This document shows positions 32,684-42,062 of a DNA stretch of 64,000 bases, one piece after another. The stretch is from contig CACECO010000002.1 in assembly GCA_902558075.1 (NCBI GenBank), positions 1 to 64,000 of the forward strand, in the 5' to 3' direction. Made by a program: the position numbers and the translations under genes. Below the pieces are notes generated by a model. That model worked only from the letters and a program-made list of their open reading frames with translations. It did no database searches and had not been told where the DNA came from. How positions within the stretch are numbered: position 1 is the first letter of the stretch; each line of letters starts with the position of its first letter. The stretch is from an uncultured Litorivicinus sp. (GTDB lineage: Bacteria; Pseudomonadota; Gammaproteobacteria; Pseudomonadales; Litorivicinaceae).

Positions 32684-34576
32684 TTAAGCAATATCCGCCA
32701 TATGTCCACTCGCTTCAAGCCATTGCTTCCGATCTGATGCTCGCTTCTTACCCAGTAACTTATCCATCACTTCATCTGTCCCGGTTGATGCATCCGAGTC
32801 GTCAAGGACCAACTGCACCAGTCGCCTTGTATCAGGATCCATGGTTGTCACGCGTAACTGGCCTGGGTTCATCTCACCCAATCCCTTGAAGCGGGTTACA
32901 CTAATTTTTCCATTCCGTTTTTCTGCACTCAAGCGATCCAAAACACCTTGCCTCTCGGCATCGTCGAGCGCATAAAACACCTCTTTACCCACATCGATCC
33001 GGTATAGTGGAGGCATCGCAACAAAGACATGGCCCTGCTCAACAAGCGGCCTGAAGTGCTTCACGAATAACGCACAAAGAAGCGTCGCGATATGAAGCCC
33101 ATCACTATCAGCATCAGCCAAAATGCACACTTTGCCGTACCGAAGACCAGTTAGATCTGAAGAGCTCGGGTCGACACCAAGCGCGACCGTGATGTCATGG
33201 ACTTCCTGCGAAGCCAAGATCTCATCTGACTCGACTTCCCAGGTATTTAAGATCTTTCCACGAAGCGGCATTACTGCTTGGAATTCACGATCACGTGCTT
33301 GCTTCGCCGAACCACCGGCAGAATCACCCTCCACCAGGAACAATTCGCCGGCAAGTGCATCACCACCGGCACAGTCTGCAAGCTTGCCTGGAAGCGCTGG
33401 TCCTTGCGTGACTTTCTTGCGCGCGACCTGCTTCCTTGATTTCAGGCGGCGCTGTGCTGCTGTAATGGCAATTTCGGCCAATTGATCGCCAATCGCGGTA
33501 TTGGAATTCAGATACAAGCTGAAGGCATCACGGACAACACCACTGACAAATACCGCACACTCGCGCGAACTCAATCGCTCTTTCGTCTGCCCGGAAAATT
33601 GCGGATCCTCAAGTTTGACGCTCAACACATAAGCACATCGTTCCCATAAATCATCGGGGGACAGTTTCAGCCCGCGCGGAATCAGATTTCGGAACTCACA
33701 GAATTCGCGTAGCGCGTCCATCAATCCTGTCCTCAAGCCATTCACGTGCGTGCCACCTTGAGCGGTCGGAATCAGATTGACGTATGACTCTGTGACTAAC
33801 TCACCGTCCTCTGGCAACCAAGTCAATGCCCACTCCACCGTTTCATGCTCTGCAGAAAATACACCTGTGTACGGAGCCTCTGGCACCGCCAAAGATTCGC
33901 CGATCTCCGACTGCAGATAATCAGTCAGGCCGTTCTCAAAGCACCAACTTTCCAACTCACCAGTTTTTTCCTCTCTCAAACAAATCGTCAGGCCTGAACA
34001 CAAAACGGCTTTTGCTCGTAACAAATGACGCAAACGCACCACAGAAATATTCGCCGAATCGAAATATTGTGGGTCGGGTTTGAAACGCACGGTCGTACCC
34101 ACATCTTTCTTCAAACATAAACCGACTTCACTTAAATCACGAACTTTGTCACCGTTCGCAAATCCGATGTCATATCGCTTCCCATCGCGCCGAACTTCAA
34201 CATCAAGTGCTGTCGACAGCGCATTCACCACGCTTACGCCTACACCATGCAAACCACCAGAGAATTGGTAAGTCTTGTTAGAGAACTTACCTCCGGCATG
34301 AAGCTTTGTGAGAATCAGCTCAACACCGGGAATGCCTTCTTCGGGGTGTAAGTCAACAGGCATTCCTCGCCCGTTATCGCCCACAGATACAGACCCATCA
34401 GACCAAAGCACAACATCGATGCGATTTGCGTGGCCAGCAAGCGCCTCATCGACCGAGTTATCGATTACTTCTTGTGCCAAATGATTTGGACGGGTTGTGT
34501 CTGTGTACATACCTGGGCGGCGTTTGACGGGATCTAGTCCTGAAAGGACTTCAATATCCTGTGCCTGATAGCTCAT
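32684..34576 (-). CDS. parE: DNA topoisomerase IV subunit B
   Basis: A 630-residue GHKL ATPase/TOPRIM subunit. Visible are LDPVKRRPGMYTDTTRPNHL, the ATP site EVIDNSVDEAL, GDNGRGMPVD, SGGLHGVGVSVVNALS, and the TOPRIM motifs LFLVEGDSAGGSAKQARDREFQAVMPLRGK and DADSDGLHI. The length matches ParE (about 630) rather than GyrB (about 800). It decatenates chromosomes with ParC. Its first 26 bp overlap the DUF1249 gene. Confidence 0.95.
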   Translation of the reverse strand: MSYQAQDIEVLSGLDPVKRRPGMYTDTTRPNHLAQEVIDNSVDEALAGHANRIDVVLWSDGSVSVGDNGRGMPVDLHPEEGIPGVELILTKLHAGGKFSNKTYQFSGGLHGVGVSVVNALSTALDVEVRRDGKRYDIGFANGDKVRDLSEVGLCLKKDVGTTVRFKPDPQYFDSANISVVRLRHLLRAKAVLCSGLTICLREEKTGELESWCFENGLTDYLQSEIGESLAVPEAPYTGVFSAEHETVEWALTWLPEDGELVTESYVNLIPTAQGGTHVNGLRTGLMDALREFCEFRNLIPRGLKLSPDDLWERCAYVLSVKLEDPQFSGQTKERLSSRECAVFVSGVVRDAFSLYLNSNTAIGDQLAEIAITAAQRRLKSRKQVARKKVTQGPALPGKLADCAGGDALAGELFLVEGDSAGGSAKQARDREFQAVMPLRGKILNTWEVESDEILASQEVHDITVALGVDPSSSDLTGLRYGKVCILADADSDGLHIATLLCALFVKHFRPLVEQGHVFVAMPPLYRIDVGKEVFYALDDAERQGVLDRLSAEKRNGKISVTRFKGLGEMNPGQLRVTTMDPDTRRLVQLVLDDSDASTGTDEVMDKLLGKKRASDRKQWLEASGHMADIA

Positions 34577-35033
34577 TCGTGTTGATTCCGTATGCTGATA
34601 GATCGGCGAGACCGTGATGTAAACAATAGGAGAGCCATTCGCTTAAAAACTGATCCAATTGCTCTCGCTCATTCGGTTGGACCATGGAAGGATTTGGATA
34701 GGGGTATGCGCCTTGAATAAAGTCCGACGAGCTCTCGTCTGTCACTTCAGCCAATTGTATATCGTGATAAAGCCGGACTGTAAATGCGGGCAAAGGAACC
34801 CAAGTACATCCTGCACGCAATAAACTGCACTGACTTTCACACAATCCCGTATAGGGCCCAAGATCGGTAAAACGCATCCTCACAAGACAGTCTTGGCCAC
34901 CAAAAGGTAATACAAACTGGAGAGTGTCGTCCGGACCAAACCGACGCGCAAGGCGCAACAGCAAACTGTAATTCAATCCACAGCTTGCATGATGCTTCCT
35001 CAAATTCGGTACGTGGCGAGCCTTCTGAGACAA
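34551..35033 (-). CDS. DUF1249 family protein (YqiB-like)
   Basis: A 160-residue protein of the YqiB/DUF1249 family commonly found between nudF and parE in gammaproteobacteria. Characteristic stretches are SLLLRLARRFG, VRMRFTDLGPYTGLCESQC and VRLYHDIQLAEVTDES, ending LSEWLSYCLHHG. The TTG start is supported by AGGAG 6 nt upstream and by its place 1 nt after the nudF stop. Function unknown. Confidence 0.85.
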   Translation of the reverse strand: MSQKARHVPNLRKHHASCGLNYSLLLRLARRFGPDDTLQFVLPFGGQDCLVRMRFTDLGPYTGLCESQCSLLRAGCTWVPLPAFTVRLYHDIQLAEVTDESSSDFIQGAYPYPNPSMVQPNEREQLDQFLSEWLSYCLHHGLADLSAYGINTNELSGTGY

Positions 35034-35034
35034 G

Positions 35035-35664
35035 TCACTCTCCTTCCAGTAAATGCGAATAGTTTATTTTGAGCCACTGTAATCCGATGATTGCGGCTCC
35101 GTTGTTTATCTTTCCAGTCTGCAATGCTTCCAGGGCTGACGCAATGGAAATCACATGGACTTTTAGATCTTCGTACTCTCCAGCTTGACCTCGATAACGA
35201 GAGATTCCCGAAGCATCGCAGGACGAAAAAAATAAATGAATCAACTCATTGGAGCCGCCAGGACTGGGATAATAGGTAAACACGAGTTCGGGATCTTTGA
35301 GAAGCGTGAGTCCAGTCTCTTCTCGCACTTCCCGATGACAAGTTTGTAGTGGAGATTCGTTGTCATCACAAATTCCCGCCACCCATTCAAGCATCCAAGG
35401 ACTGTCGTCCAAATCTGACATGGCAGCGCCAATCCGAAACTGCTCCACCATCACGAGCGCTTTGCGCGCTAAATCACACAAAATCACAACAACGGCAGGT
35501 GTTCTAATTAATAGCTCTCGATGCAACGGCCCGACCGATTCAGATTGGTATCCGCGATGCGTCAGCGTCAGTTTGTCTAGTTGAAAAAAGCCATCAGCTA
35601 AACGAGTGGTCGCTTGAAGGTACCAATCATTTGCTCCGAATTGCGACTTCGGCCACTCAGCCAT
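35035..35664 (-). CDS. nudF: ADP-ribose pyrophosphatase (Nudix)
   Basis: A 209-residue Nudix hydrolase. The Nudix box is visible as GICDDNESPLQTCHREVREETGL (GX5EX7REUXEEXGU, with D in place of the first E), followed by YPSPGGSNELIHLFF, typical of ADPRase/TrgB proteins. It hydrolyses ADP-ribose and related NDP-sugars. The nudF-DUF1249-parE order is conserved. Its start overlaps the thiD stop by 8 bp. Confidence 0.85.
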   Translation of the reverse strand: MAEWPKSQFGANDWYLQATTRLADGFFQLDKLTLTHRGYQSESVGPLHRELLIRTPAVVVILCDLARKALVMVEQFRIGAAMSDLDDSPWMLEWVAGICDDNESPLQTCHREVREETGLTLLKDPELVFTYYPSPGGSNELIHLFFSSCDASGISRYRGQAGEYEDLKVHVISIASALEALQTGKINNGAAIIGLQWLKINYSHLLEGE

Positions 35665-36463
35665 TGTTCCCCCAGAGCGCCCAAAAATGGTTCACAGGTC
35701 CACGTCCTTCACCAACATTTAATTGATCAGCAGCGGCGATCGCGCCGCTGATGTAATCCTTCGCTTTAGCTACGGCAACATCAACCGGATCCCCCTGCCC
35801 CAAATACGATGCTAAGGCACTCGAGAGGGTACAACCAGTTCCATGAGTGTTTGTTGTTGCGACTCTCGCAGTATCAAACCACTGTGCTTCGCTCTCAGAC
35901 ATAAGCAAATCTGGAGATTCTTTCGTTGAAAGATGGCCACCTTTCAACAATACCGCTTGTGGGCCAAGTGCAAGAAGAGCTCGAGCTTGGGCCAGCATGG
36001 TATCGCGATCAGATGCTTCCATGACGTCGAGCAGATCGGCGGCCTCAGGTAGATTCGGTGTAATCACACTCGCCTGGGGAATCAGAACATCACGTAAGGC
36101 CGAAATCGCATCCGCTTGCAATAAACGATCGCCACTCTTCGCGACCATCACGGGATCAACAACCACAGGGCATGACTGGGTTTCTAGAAATTCAGCAGCC
36201 GCCTCTATCATCTCGAGAGTTCCAAGCATGCCTACCTTCACTGCATCAAACCGAATATCGCGCGCAACCGTTCGCATTTGCTGCTTCAAAAAATCGATGG
36301 CAACGGGGTAAATTGCGTCAACACCGACAGTATTCTGAGCTGTGAGCGCTGTAATCACGCTAAGACCGTATGCGCCTGTGGCTGAAATTGCTTTCAGGTC
36401 TGCCTGAATCCCTGCTCCGCCACCTGAGTCCGAGCCAGCAATGGTTAAGATATTTGCGTACAT
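35657..36463 (-). CDS. thiD: Hydroxymethylpyrimidine/phosphomethylpyrimidine kinase
   Basis: A 268-residue ribokinase-family enzyme of thiamine synthesis. The opening is ILTIAGSDSGGGAGIQADLKAISATGAYG, there is PVVVDPVMVAKSGD, VLLKGGH, and the anion-hole motif TTNTHGTGCTLSSALASYLGQG. It phosphorylates HMP to HMP-PP. The 63-bp gap to lptM carries no THI-box riboswitch that I can see. Other thiamine genes are outside the window. Confidence 0.92.
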   Translation of the reverse strand: MYANILTIAGSDSGGGAGIQADLKAISATGAYGLSVITALTAQNTVGVDAIYPVAIDFLKQQMRTVARDIRFDAVKVGMLGTLEMIEAAAEFLETQSCPVVVDPVMVAKSGDRLLQADAISALRDVLIPQASVITPNLPEAADLLDVMEASDRDTMLAQARALLALGPQAVLLKGGHLSTKESPDLLMSESEAQWFDTARVATTNTHGTGCTLSSALASYLGQGDPVDVAVAKAKDYISGAIAAADQLNVGEGRGPVNHFWALWGNNG

Positions 36464-36514
36464 TTTCCATCCTAAGTTTCCAAACAGTTTAGCCGGTTTC
36501 TGGCCAAATCCGGG

Positions 36515-36520
36515 TATACT
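36515..36520 (+). promoter_or_regulatory. Candidate -10 box placing transcription start at the lptM ATG
   Basis: TATACT lies 6 bp before the lptM ATG, and no Shine-Dalgarno motif exists in GCACCT. Transcription from this box would begin at about the A of the start codon, giving a leaderless or nearly leaderless mRNA. The -35 region at normal spacing is weak. Without transcription-start data this is only a suggestion. Confidence 0.35.
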
Positions 36521-36526
36521 GCACCT

Positions 36527-36643
36527 ATGAAAAAATTACTGACCATTCTTATTATTAGTGTAAACCTGTTCCTTGGAGCTTGCGGGCAAACTGGGCCGCT
36601 ATTTCTGCCCGATCAACCCGATAAGACAGTCGACGGCCGCTAG
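36527..36643 (+). CDS. lptM: LPS-assembly lipoprotein LptM (YifL-like)
   Basis: A 38-residue lipoprotein too short for the ORF track. MKKLLTILIISVNLFLGAC gives a lipobox LGAC, followed by the family signature GQTGPLFLP and a short polar tail. LptM helps mature the LptD-LptE outer-membrane LPS translocon in the best-studied species. It lies 2 bp before lysA, the conserved position of this gene in gammaproteobacteria. Confidence 0.88.
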   Translation: MKKLLTILIISVNLFLGACGQTGPLFLPDQPDKTVDGR

Positions 36644-36645
36644 TC

Positions 36646-37902
36646 ATGGACCATTTTCAGTACCGTGACGGCGCTTTATTTGCCGAAGATGTCGCTGTTT
36701 CCAAGATTGCCTCTCAATTTGGAACACCGTGTTTCATTTATTCCAAAGCAACGCTAATCAGACACCTCCATGCCTATGCTGGTTCATTGGCTGATATTTC
36801 GCATTTAATTTGTTATGGCATGAAAGCGAATTCCAACCTTGCGGTCCTGCAAATATTGGCAAAAGAGGGCGCAGGTTTCGACATCGTCTCCATTGGAGAA
36901 CTTGAACGTGTTATCAAAGCCGGCGGCGATCCTGCCAAAGTTGTGTTCTCAGGTGTTGGAAAGCAAGACTTCGAACTCCGACGCGCCCTCGAAGTTGGAA
37001 TTCACTGCTTTAACGTCGAGTCACTTGCGGAGCTGGAGCATCTGAACGCGATCGCAATGAAGATGGGGAAAGTTGCACCCGTATCACTTCGCATCAATCC
37101 TGATGTCGACCCAAAAACCCACCCCTATATTTCAACAGGATTGAAGGCCAATAAATTCGGCATCGCACACGAGAATGCGATCGCAGCATATCGTCTCACC
37201 AGGGAATTACCCGGATTAAGTCCTGTTGGAATCGATTGTCACATCGGTAGCCAGCTCACCGACGTGTCACCGCTAATTGAGTCACTGGATAAATTGTTGA
37301 GTCTCATTGACCAACTCGCCGATATCGGAATTCAGTTAAAACACATCGATCTCGGCGGCGGGCTCGGCGTAACTTACGACCAAGAAACACCACCGCACCC
37401 TTCTGAATATTTGGCATTAGTCAAAAAGCGGTTGGCTGGGCGTGATCTCATCTTGGTCCTTGAGCCTGGACGTTCAATTGCAGCCAATGCAGGAATATTC
37501 GTCACCAAAACGATTTTGACAAAAACGAATCAGGACCAACATTTTGCGATCGTAGATGGCGCGATGAACGATCTCATCAGACCAAGCCTCTACGGTGCTT
37601 GGCAGAACATCATTCCCGTTGATACCACTGAAAAACCCTATCAAATCGAGGCCAGTTTTGACATCGTTGGGCCAGTATGTGAATCCGGGGATTTTTTGGG
37701 TAAAGCGCGACGATTAAAAATACAAGAGGGTGATCTACTCGCAGTCAGGTCCGCTGGCGCATATGGCTTTGTGATGGGATCTAATTACAACACTCGCGGG
37801 AGGGCGCCAGAGATCTTGGTCGATAAAGACCAAGTTCATCTCATCCGTGAGCGAGAGACGATTGATAGTCTCTGGGCGCTTGAACATACGGTGAATGACT
37901 AA
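36646..37902 (+). CDS. lysA: Diaminopimelate decarboxylase
   Basis: A 418-residue fold-III PLP enzyme making L-lysine from meso-DAP. The PLP lysine is in ICYGMKANSNLAVL, with GFDIVSIGEL, DCHIGSQL, the DLGGGLGV glycine loop, EPGRSIAANAG and VGPVCESGDFLGK (DAP-type active-site Cys). The C-terminus AYGFVMGSNYNTRGRAPEILV is typical. Its TAA overlaps the dapF ATG by one base. It belongs to the lptM-lysA-dapF-DUF484-xerC-HAD operon. Confidence 0.95.
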   Translation: MDHFQYRDGALFAEDVAVSKIASQFGTPCFIYSKATLIRHLHAYAGSLADISHLICYGMKANSNLAVLQILAKEGAGFDIVSIGELERVIKAGGDPAKVVFSGVGKQDFELRRALEVGIHCFNVESLAELEHLNAIAMKMGKVAPVSLRINPDVDPKTHPYISTGLKANKFGIAHENAIAAYRLTRELPGLSPVGIDCHIGSQLTDVSPLIESLDKLLSLIDQLADIGIQLKHIDLGGGLGVTYDQETPPHPSEYLALVKKRLAGRDLILVLEPGRSIAANAGIFVTKTILTKTNQDQHFAIVDGAMNDLIRPSLYGAWQNIIPVDTTEKPYQIEASFDIVGPVCESGDFLGKARRLKIQEGDLLAVRSAGAYGFVMGSNYNTRGRAPEILVDKDQVHLIRERETIDSLWALEHTVND

Positions 37903-38741
37903 TGCGCGTTCACTTCACGAAAATGCACGGCCTGAGTAATGACTTCGTCGTCATTGATGCAGTGAGTCAGCACGTCAGCTTACGATCGAGCCAGATCCAA
38001 AAGTTGGCTGATCGCAATACAGGCATCGGCTTTGATCAACTGTTATTAATTGAGCCACCATCGAGGCCTGACGCGGATTTTGACTATCGCATCTTTAATT
38101 CAGACGGCAGCGAAGTGGAGCATTGTGGCAATGGTGCGCGCTGTTTTGCTAAATTCGTTACTGATCGAGAATTGACAACCAAATCTGTCATCACCGTGAA
38201 TACGTCACGCGGCTTAATCGAGCTGGCACTAACAGAGACAGGTCTTATCCGCGTCAACATGGGGCAACCAGCGCTCGATCCGGAAACACTCCCATACCAA
38301 GGGCCTCCAGAGCCCGATCAGATACACTCAGTTGTGCTTGAGACACCCAGTGGATCGCGATCCTTTGGACTGATTAGTATGGGCAATCCTCACGCCGTGA
38401 CCGTGGTCGATTCTGTTGACGCGACCGCTGTCGCTGATATTGGTCAAGCAATTCAAAACTTGCCGCAATTTCCAGATTCAGTGAATGTTGGATTCATGGA
38501 AATCATATCCACTAAGGAAATCCGACTGCGCGTTTTGGAGCGAGGCGTCGGCGAGACACTGGCCTGTGGAACGGGTGCCTGTGCTGCGATGACCTACGGC
38601 CGCCTACTTGGACAACTCGATCACGATGTGATTGTTGCAACTCGAGGCGGAAACCTGCAGATTGAGTGGCAGGGAGTGGGGTACGACTTGATGATGACCG
38701 GTCCTGCCGAATCTGTTTTTGAAGGAGAGTTTCGCCTGTGA
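37902..38741 (+). CDS. dapF: Diaminopimelate epimerase
   Basis: A 279-residue enzyme interconverting LL- and meso-DAP, supplying lysine and peptidoglycan synthesis. Both catalytic cysteines are visible: EHCGNGARCFAKF (first Cys) and ETLACGTGACAAMTYG (second Cys). The start MRVHFTKMHGLSNDFVVID is standard. It directly follows lysA and overlaps the DUF484 gene by 4 bp (GTGA). Confidence 0.95.
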   Translation: MRVHFTKMHGLSNDFVVIDAVSQHVSLRSSQIQKLADRNTGIGFDQLLLIEPPSRPDADFDYRIFNSDGSEVEHCGNGARCFAKFVTDRELTTKSVITVNTSRGLIELALTETGLIRVNMGQPALDPETLPYQGPPEPDQIHSVVLETPSGSRSFGLISMGNPHAVTVVDSVDATAVADIGQAIQNLPQFPDSVNVGFMEIISTKEIRLRVLERGVGETLACGTGACAAMTYGRLLGQLDHDVIVATRGGNLQIEWQGVGYDLMMTGPAESVFEGEFRL

Positions 38742-39418
38742 CAATCACAGCTGATCAGATCGCCGAATATCTACAGGATCATTTAGATTTCTTTGAAAAA
38801 CACCCAGAGCTTGTTAGAGAACTCAAACTCCCCTCAGAATCCGGCGATGCAATCTCTTTGGTTGAATTTCAATTGCGGAAAATGCGCGACTATATCCGCC
38901 AGCTCGAAAAAGAAAATGATCATATGATCGAGACTGCACGAATTAACAGTGTGTTATTTGAAAAAACTCGGTCGCTTGTTTTATCGCTACTAGATGCGCG
39001 AGATCTGGCTGATCTGGCAATTGTGCTTGATGAAAAGCTTGCAAACGGATTCGACATCCCAGTGGTGCGGCTTCTATTATCTGATCAATTCAACATAGTC
39101 GACGGATTGTCTCTGATTCGACCTGTTAAAGCAGAGTCACTCAAAGAGGGCGGCAAACTTGCACAAACCGTGTCTGATAAAGCACCGTCAATCGGACGCC
39201 TACCAACAGATCGTCGATCAGCATTATTTGGGAAGGACGCTGACACGATAGAAAGTTCCGCGACGCTTGCACTGGTTCGAGGCCACACGTATGGTTTACT
39301 TGCTCTCGGCCATCCAGATCCCGCTCATTTCCAATCCAATCAAGACACGCTTTTCCTCGATCACATCGGTGAAGCGCTTGCGTTGATCCTTCCTCGGCTT
39401 CTCGATAAGGCTAAATGA
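38738..39418 (+). CDS. DUF484 family GAF-like protein
   Basis: A 226-residue protein with the DUF484 opening ADQIAEYLQDHLDFFEKHPELVREL. A coiled-coil segment follows (VEFQLRKMRDYIRQLEKENDHM), then a GAF-like C-terminal domain (TYGLLALGHPDPAHFQSNQDTLFLDHIGEALALILPRLL). The start is GTG. It is always found between dapF and xerC in this operon. Function unknown, possibly a ligand-binding regulator. Confidence 0.88.
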   Translation: MTITADQIAEYLQDHLDFFEKHPELVRELKLPSESGDAISLVEFQLRKMRDYIRQLEKENDHMIETARINSVLFEKTRSLVLSLLDARDLADLAIVLDEKLANGFDIPVVRLLLSDQFNIVDGLSLIRPVKAESLKEGGKLAQTVSDKAPSIGRLPTDRRSALFGKDADTIESSATLALVRGHTYGLLALGHPDPAHFQSNQDTLFLDHIGEALALILPRLLDKAK

Positions 39419-39421
39419 TTC

Positions 39422-40318
39422 ATGACGTTTTACGCATTCGTCACGCAATATCTTGATGACATGCGTCAGACACAACGACGGAGCAACAAAACGATCGAGG
39501 CCTATGCACGGGATCTCCAGCAGGCAATTGGTTTTTTTGGAGAAGACGCCGAGATCCAATCACTTGATACACTCTCTGTCATTGGCTGGGTCCGATCATT
39601 GAGCGCACAACGCATCGCTGGACGCTCAATCAGTCGCAAACTATCCGCGCTCCGCGGAGTATTTCAAGAAGCGATCAATCAACGGTTGATCAAAGCAAAT
39701 CCTGCAGTCGATGTCAGACCGCCAAAAACCGGAAAACATCTACCCAATGCGTTGAGCCCAGACGCCATGCAACGCTTACTGGACTTTCCGATTAATCCAA
39801 ACGATATCGAAGCCATTCGAGACCAAGCAATTTATGAATTACTGTATTCCTCCGGTCTTCGACTCGCGGAAGTTTTAGGTCTGACAGTCAAAGATCTACA
39901 TGGAAACCGGCGAGAAATCAGGGTACTGGGCAAAGGAAGTAGGGAGCGGATTGTCCCGGTGGGTTTTAAGGCTAGAGAGGCGCTATCAAACTGGCAAAAA
40001 AAACGACCGGAGTGGGACCTAGGTCACACTGACCAGGCATTTATTACAAAAAAAGGACTTGGGGTGTCACCACGAACTGTTCAGCGGCGTCTCAACCTTC
40101 GCGCGCAAGCAGCTGGGCTCGACCAACATGTGCATCCCCATGCGCTACGACATTCGGCTGCGACACATCTTCTCGAGTCCTCAGGGGATCTTCGTGCAAT
40201 CCAGGAGTTTCTGGGGCATCAGAGCCTTTCGACAAAACAGATCTACACTCACCTCGATTTTCAGCATCTCGCAGAGGTGTATGACAGAGCGCATCCCAGA
40301 GCAAAGACAAAATCATGA
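39422..40318 (+). CDS. xerC: Site-specific tyrosine recombinase XerC
   Basis: A 298-residue tyrosine recombinase that, with XerD, resolves chromosome dimers at dif. The catalytic set is present: Arg in YSSGLRLAEVLGL, Lys in VLGKGSRERIVPV, HALRHSAATHLL, the His in LGHQSLSTKQIYTHLD, and the nucleophile Tyr in that last motif. The N-terminal SAM-like domain is FVTQYLDDMRQTQRRSNKTIEAYARDL. It overlaps the HAD gene by 4 bp. The conserved operon position argues for a housekeeping XerC rather than a phage integrase. Confidence 0.94.
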   Translation: MTFYAFVTQYLDDMRQTQRRSNKTIEAYARDLQQAIGFFGEDAEIQSLDTLSVIGWVRSLSAQRIAGRSISRKLSALRGVFQEAINQRLIKANPAVDVRPPKTGKHLPNALSPDAMQRLLDFPINPNDIEAIRDQAIYELLYSSGLRLAEVLGLTVKDLHGNRREIRVLGKGSRERIVPVGFKAREALSNWQKKRPEWDLGHTDQAFITKKGLGVSPRTVQRRLNLRAQAAGLDQHVHPHALRHSAATHLLESSGDLRAIQEFLGHQSLSTKQIYTHLDFQHLAEVYDRAHPRAKTKS

Positions 40319-41010
40319 AGTCAATTCGCGCACTGACCTTTGATCTTGATAACACCCTTTGGGAAACCGATTTATCAATTTTAAAAGCAGAGGACGCAAT
40401 GGCAGCTCACCTGCGTCGTCTGTCTCCACCCGCCTGGATGGTAGGATTTAATCTCGACACGTTCCGCGCAGTTAGGAAACAAGTTGTTGAGGAACAACCG
40501 GCTATCGCGCATAACCTGACGGTGGTCCGCCGGGAGACATTGATTCGTTGGTTTGAAAATCATGGTGCGACAAAATCGATTGCTGAAGAGCTGGCAAGCG
40601 AAGGGGTTCGCATGTTCTATGAGGAACGACAAAAGGTCGAACCGTATCCAGACACAGTCGAAACACTTGAGGTATTGGCGAAGACATATCCCCTCGCAGC
40701 GATTACTAACGGCAACGCGGATTTGATGGCAATGCCCTTGGGACAATATTTTCAGTTCTCATTACAGTCTCAGAACTTCCCGAAGCCAAAACCGGACCCA
40801 GTAATGTTCGAGGAAGCACTCAAACGGCTCGCCATTCAGCCAAACGAGTGTCTGCATATCGGTGATGATGTTGAACACGATGTGATCGGAGCAAACCGGT
40901 TAGGTATACGAACCGTCTGGTTCAACGCCCGCGCCCACGTCCCAGAGAACGATGTTCCTGCAGATCACACCATCACGAACCTTAAGCAACTTCTCAATAT
41001 ACTTAAATAA
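40315..41010 (+). CDS. HAD-family hydrolase (YigB-like)
   Basis: A 231-residue haloacid dehalogenase-type phosphatase. The nucleophile motif is LTFDLDNTLWET (DxDxT), motif II is AAITNGNAD, the motif III Lys region is FPKPKPDP, and motif IV is HIGDDVEHDVIGANRLG. The position after xerC matches YigB, an FMN phosphatase in E. coli. The actual substrate here is unknown. Its last 8 bp overlap the converging dehydrogenase gene. Confidence 0.88.
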   Translation: MKSIRALTFDLDNTLWETDLSILKAEDAMAAHLRRLSPPAWMVGFNLDTFRAVRKQVVEEQPAIAHNLTVVRRETLIRWFENHGATKSIAEELASEGVRMFYEERQKVEPYPDTVETLEVLAKTYPLAAITNGNADLMAMPLGQYFQFSLQSQNFPKPKPDPVMFEEALKRLAIQPNECLHIGDDVEHDVIGANRLGIRTVWFNARAHVPENDVPADHTITNLKQLLNILK

Positions 41011-41962
41011 CTCTATTGATTGGTGCGCCCTCGATAAATGCTTCAAGGTTCGCCTGCATGATATCGACGATCCGTTGCCGTGACTCACGGCTAGCCCAAG
41101 CGGAATGTGGTGTGATGACTAAATTCGGATGCCGGCAGTTAAGAAGCCGAGAATCGCTCGCTGGCGGCTCTGTGGTCACAACATCAAGACCGGCACCTGC
41201 CAGATGCCCTGACTCAAGCGCATCGCAAAGCGCATCTTCATCAACTAAGCCACCACGCGCTGTATTAATCAAAAATGATCCCAGTTTCATTTTCTGAAAC
41301 GCATCGCGATTCATCATTTTTTTAGTTTGTGAGTTCAATAAACCATGCAGACTGACAAAATCTGATTGCTTAAGGAGCGTATCAAAATCGATCCGCTGGC
41401 TTCTATCACCATATTCGACGCCGTCACGGCCCAATACAAGTACACGCATACCAAAGGCCTCGGCAAGTTTGCCAACAGCTTGACCCAACTCCCCATAGCC
41501 TACCAAACCAAGCGTACGGCCCGCGAGATCAATAATTGGATAGTCCATCAAACAGAACATTGGACTCTCTGACCATCGTCCTGCCTTGACATCATTCCGA
41601 TATCGTTCCGCTTGAGTTGCCACCATCAACATCAACATCAACGTATGCTGGCTCACTGACGGTGTGCCATAAGCGGTGACATTGCAAACAACAACACCAT
41701 AATCAGCAGCAGCCTGCTTATCAACATTGTCCGTACCCGTGGCCGATACTAAAATCAGCTTCAGATCGGGCGCCGCTTCAAAGTGAGCGCGCTCAAATTT
41801 CACTTTATTTAAGATGACTACTTCAAACCCCTGAATTCGCTCAGTGACGCACTCAGGAGAAGTCGCATCGTGAGTCACAAACTCCGAAGTCGCACCCGAA
41901 AATTTTTCAAAGTCTAACTCGTCAGGCTTCATAGATTGGTAGTCAAGGAATACAGCGCGCAC
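41003..41962 (-). CDS. D-2-hydroxyacid dehydrogenase (NAD(P)-dependent)
   Basis: A 319-residue enzyme with the Rossmann motif TLGLVGYGELGQAVGKLAEAFG. The catalytic Arg is in NTARGGLVDEDALCDALESG, the Glu region follows, and the His is in ITPHSAWASRESRQRI. It belongs to the glycerate/hydroxypyruvate dehydrogenase group. In a C1-using or serine-cycle organism it could reduce hydroxypyruvate, but glyoxylate, 2-oxoacid or 2-hydroxyacid roles are equally possible. It appears monocistronic. Confidence 0.88.
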   Translation of the reverse strand: MRAVFLDYQSMKPDELDFEKFSGATSEFVTHDATSPECVTERIQGFEVVILNKVKFERAHFEAAPDLKLILVSATGTDNVDKQAAADYGVVVCNVTAYGTPSVSQHTLMLMLMVATQAERYRNDVKAGRWSESPMFCLMDYPIIDLAGRTLGLVGYGELGQAVGKLAEAFGMRVLVLGRDGVEYGDRSQRIDFDTLLKQSDFVSLHGLLNSQTKKMMNRDAFQKMKLGSFLINTARGGLVDEDALCDALESGHLAGAGLDVVTTEPPASDSRLLNCRHPNLVITPHSAWASRESRQRIVDIMQANLEAFIEGAPINRVI

Positions 41963-42011
41963 TTTTTTTCACTTATGTCTCAGGGAGTCGGAGAGTGTAC
42001 GCAAATTCACA

Positions 42012-42039
42012 AATAAAAAAAGGGCGGCAAAGCCGCCCT
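42012..42039 (-). terminator. Rho-independent terminator of the glnK-amt operon
   Basis: On the minus strand the transcript reads AGGGCGGC-TTT-GCCGCCCT followed by TTTTTTATTT. This is an 8-bp GC-rich perfect stem with a 3-nt loop and a U-tract, 24 bp after the amt stop. It is a textbook intrinsic terminator. Confidence 0.9.
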
Positions 42040-42062
42040 AACAATGTCCCAAAGGAGGAAAT

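Noticed and set aside
39422-40318. Phage integrase marking a mobile element
   Set aside because: Conserved dapF-DUF484-xerC-HAD context and length identify housekeeping XerC; no att-like repeats flank it.
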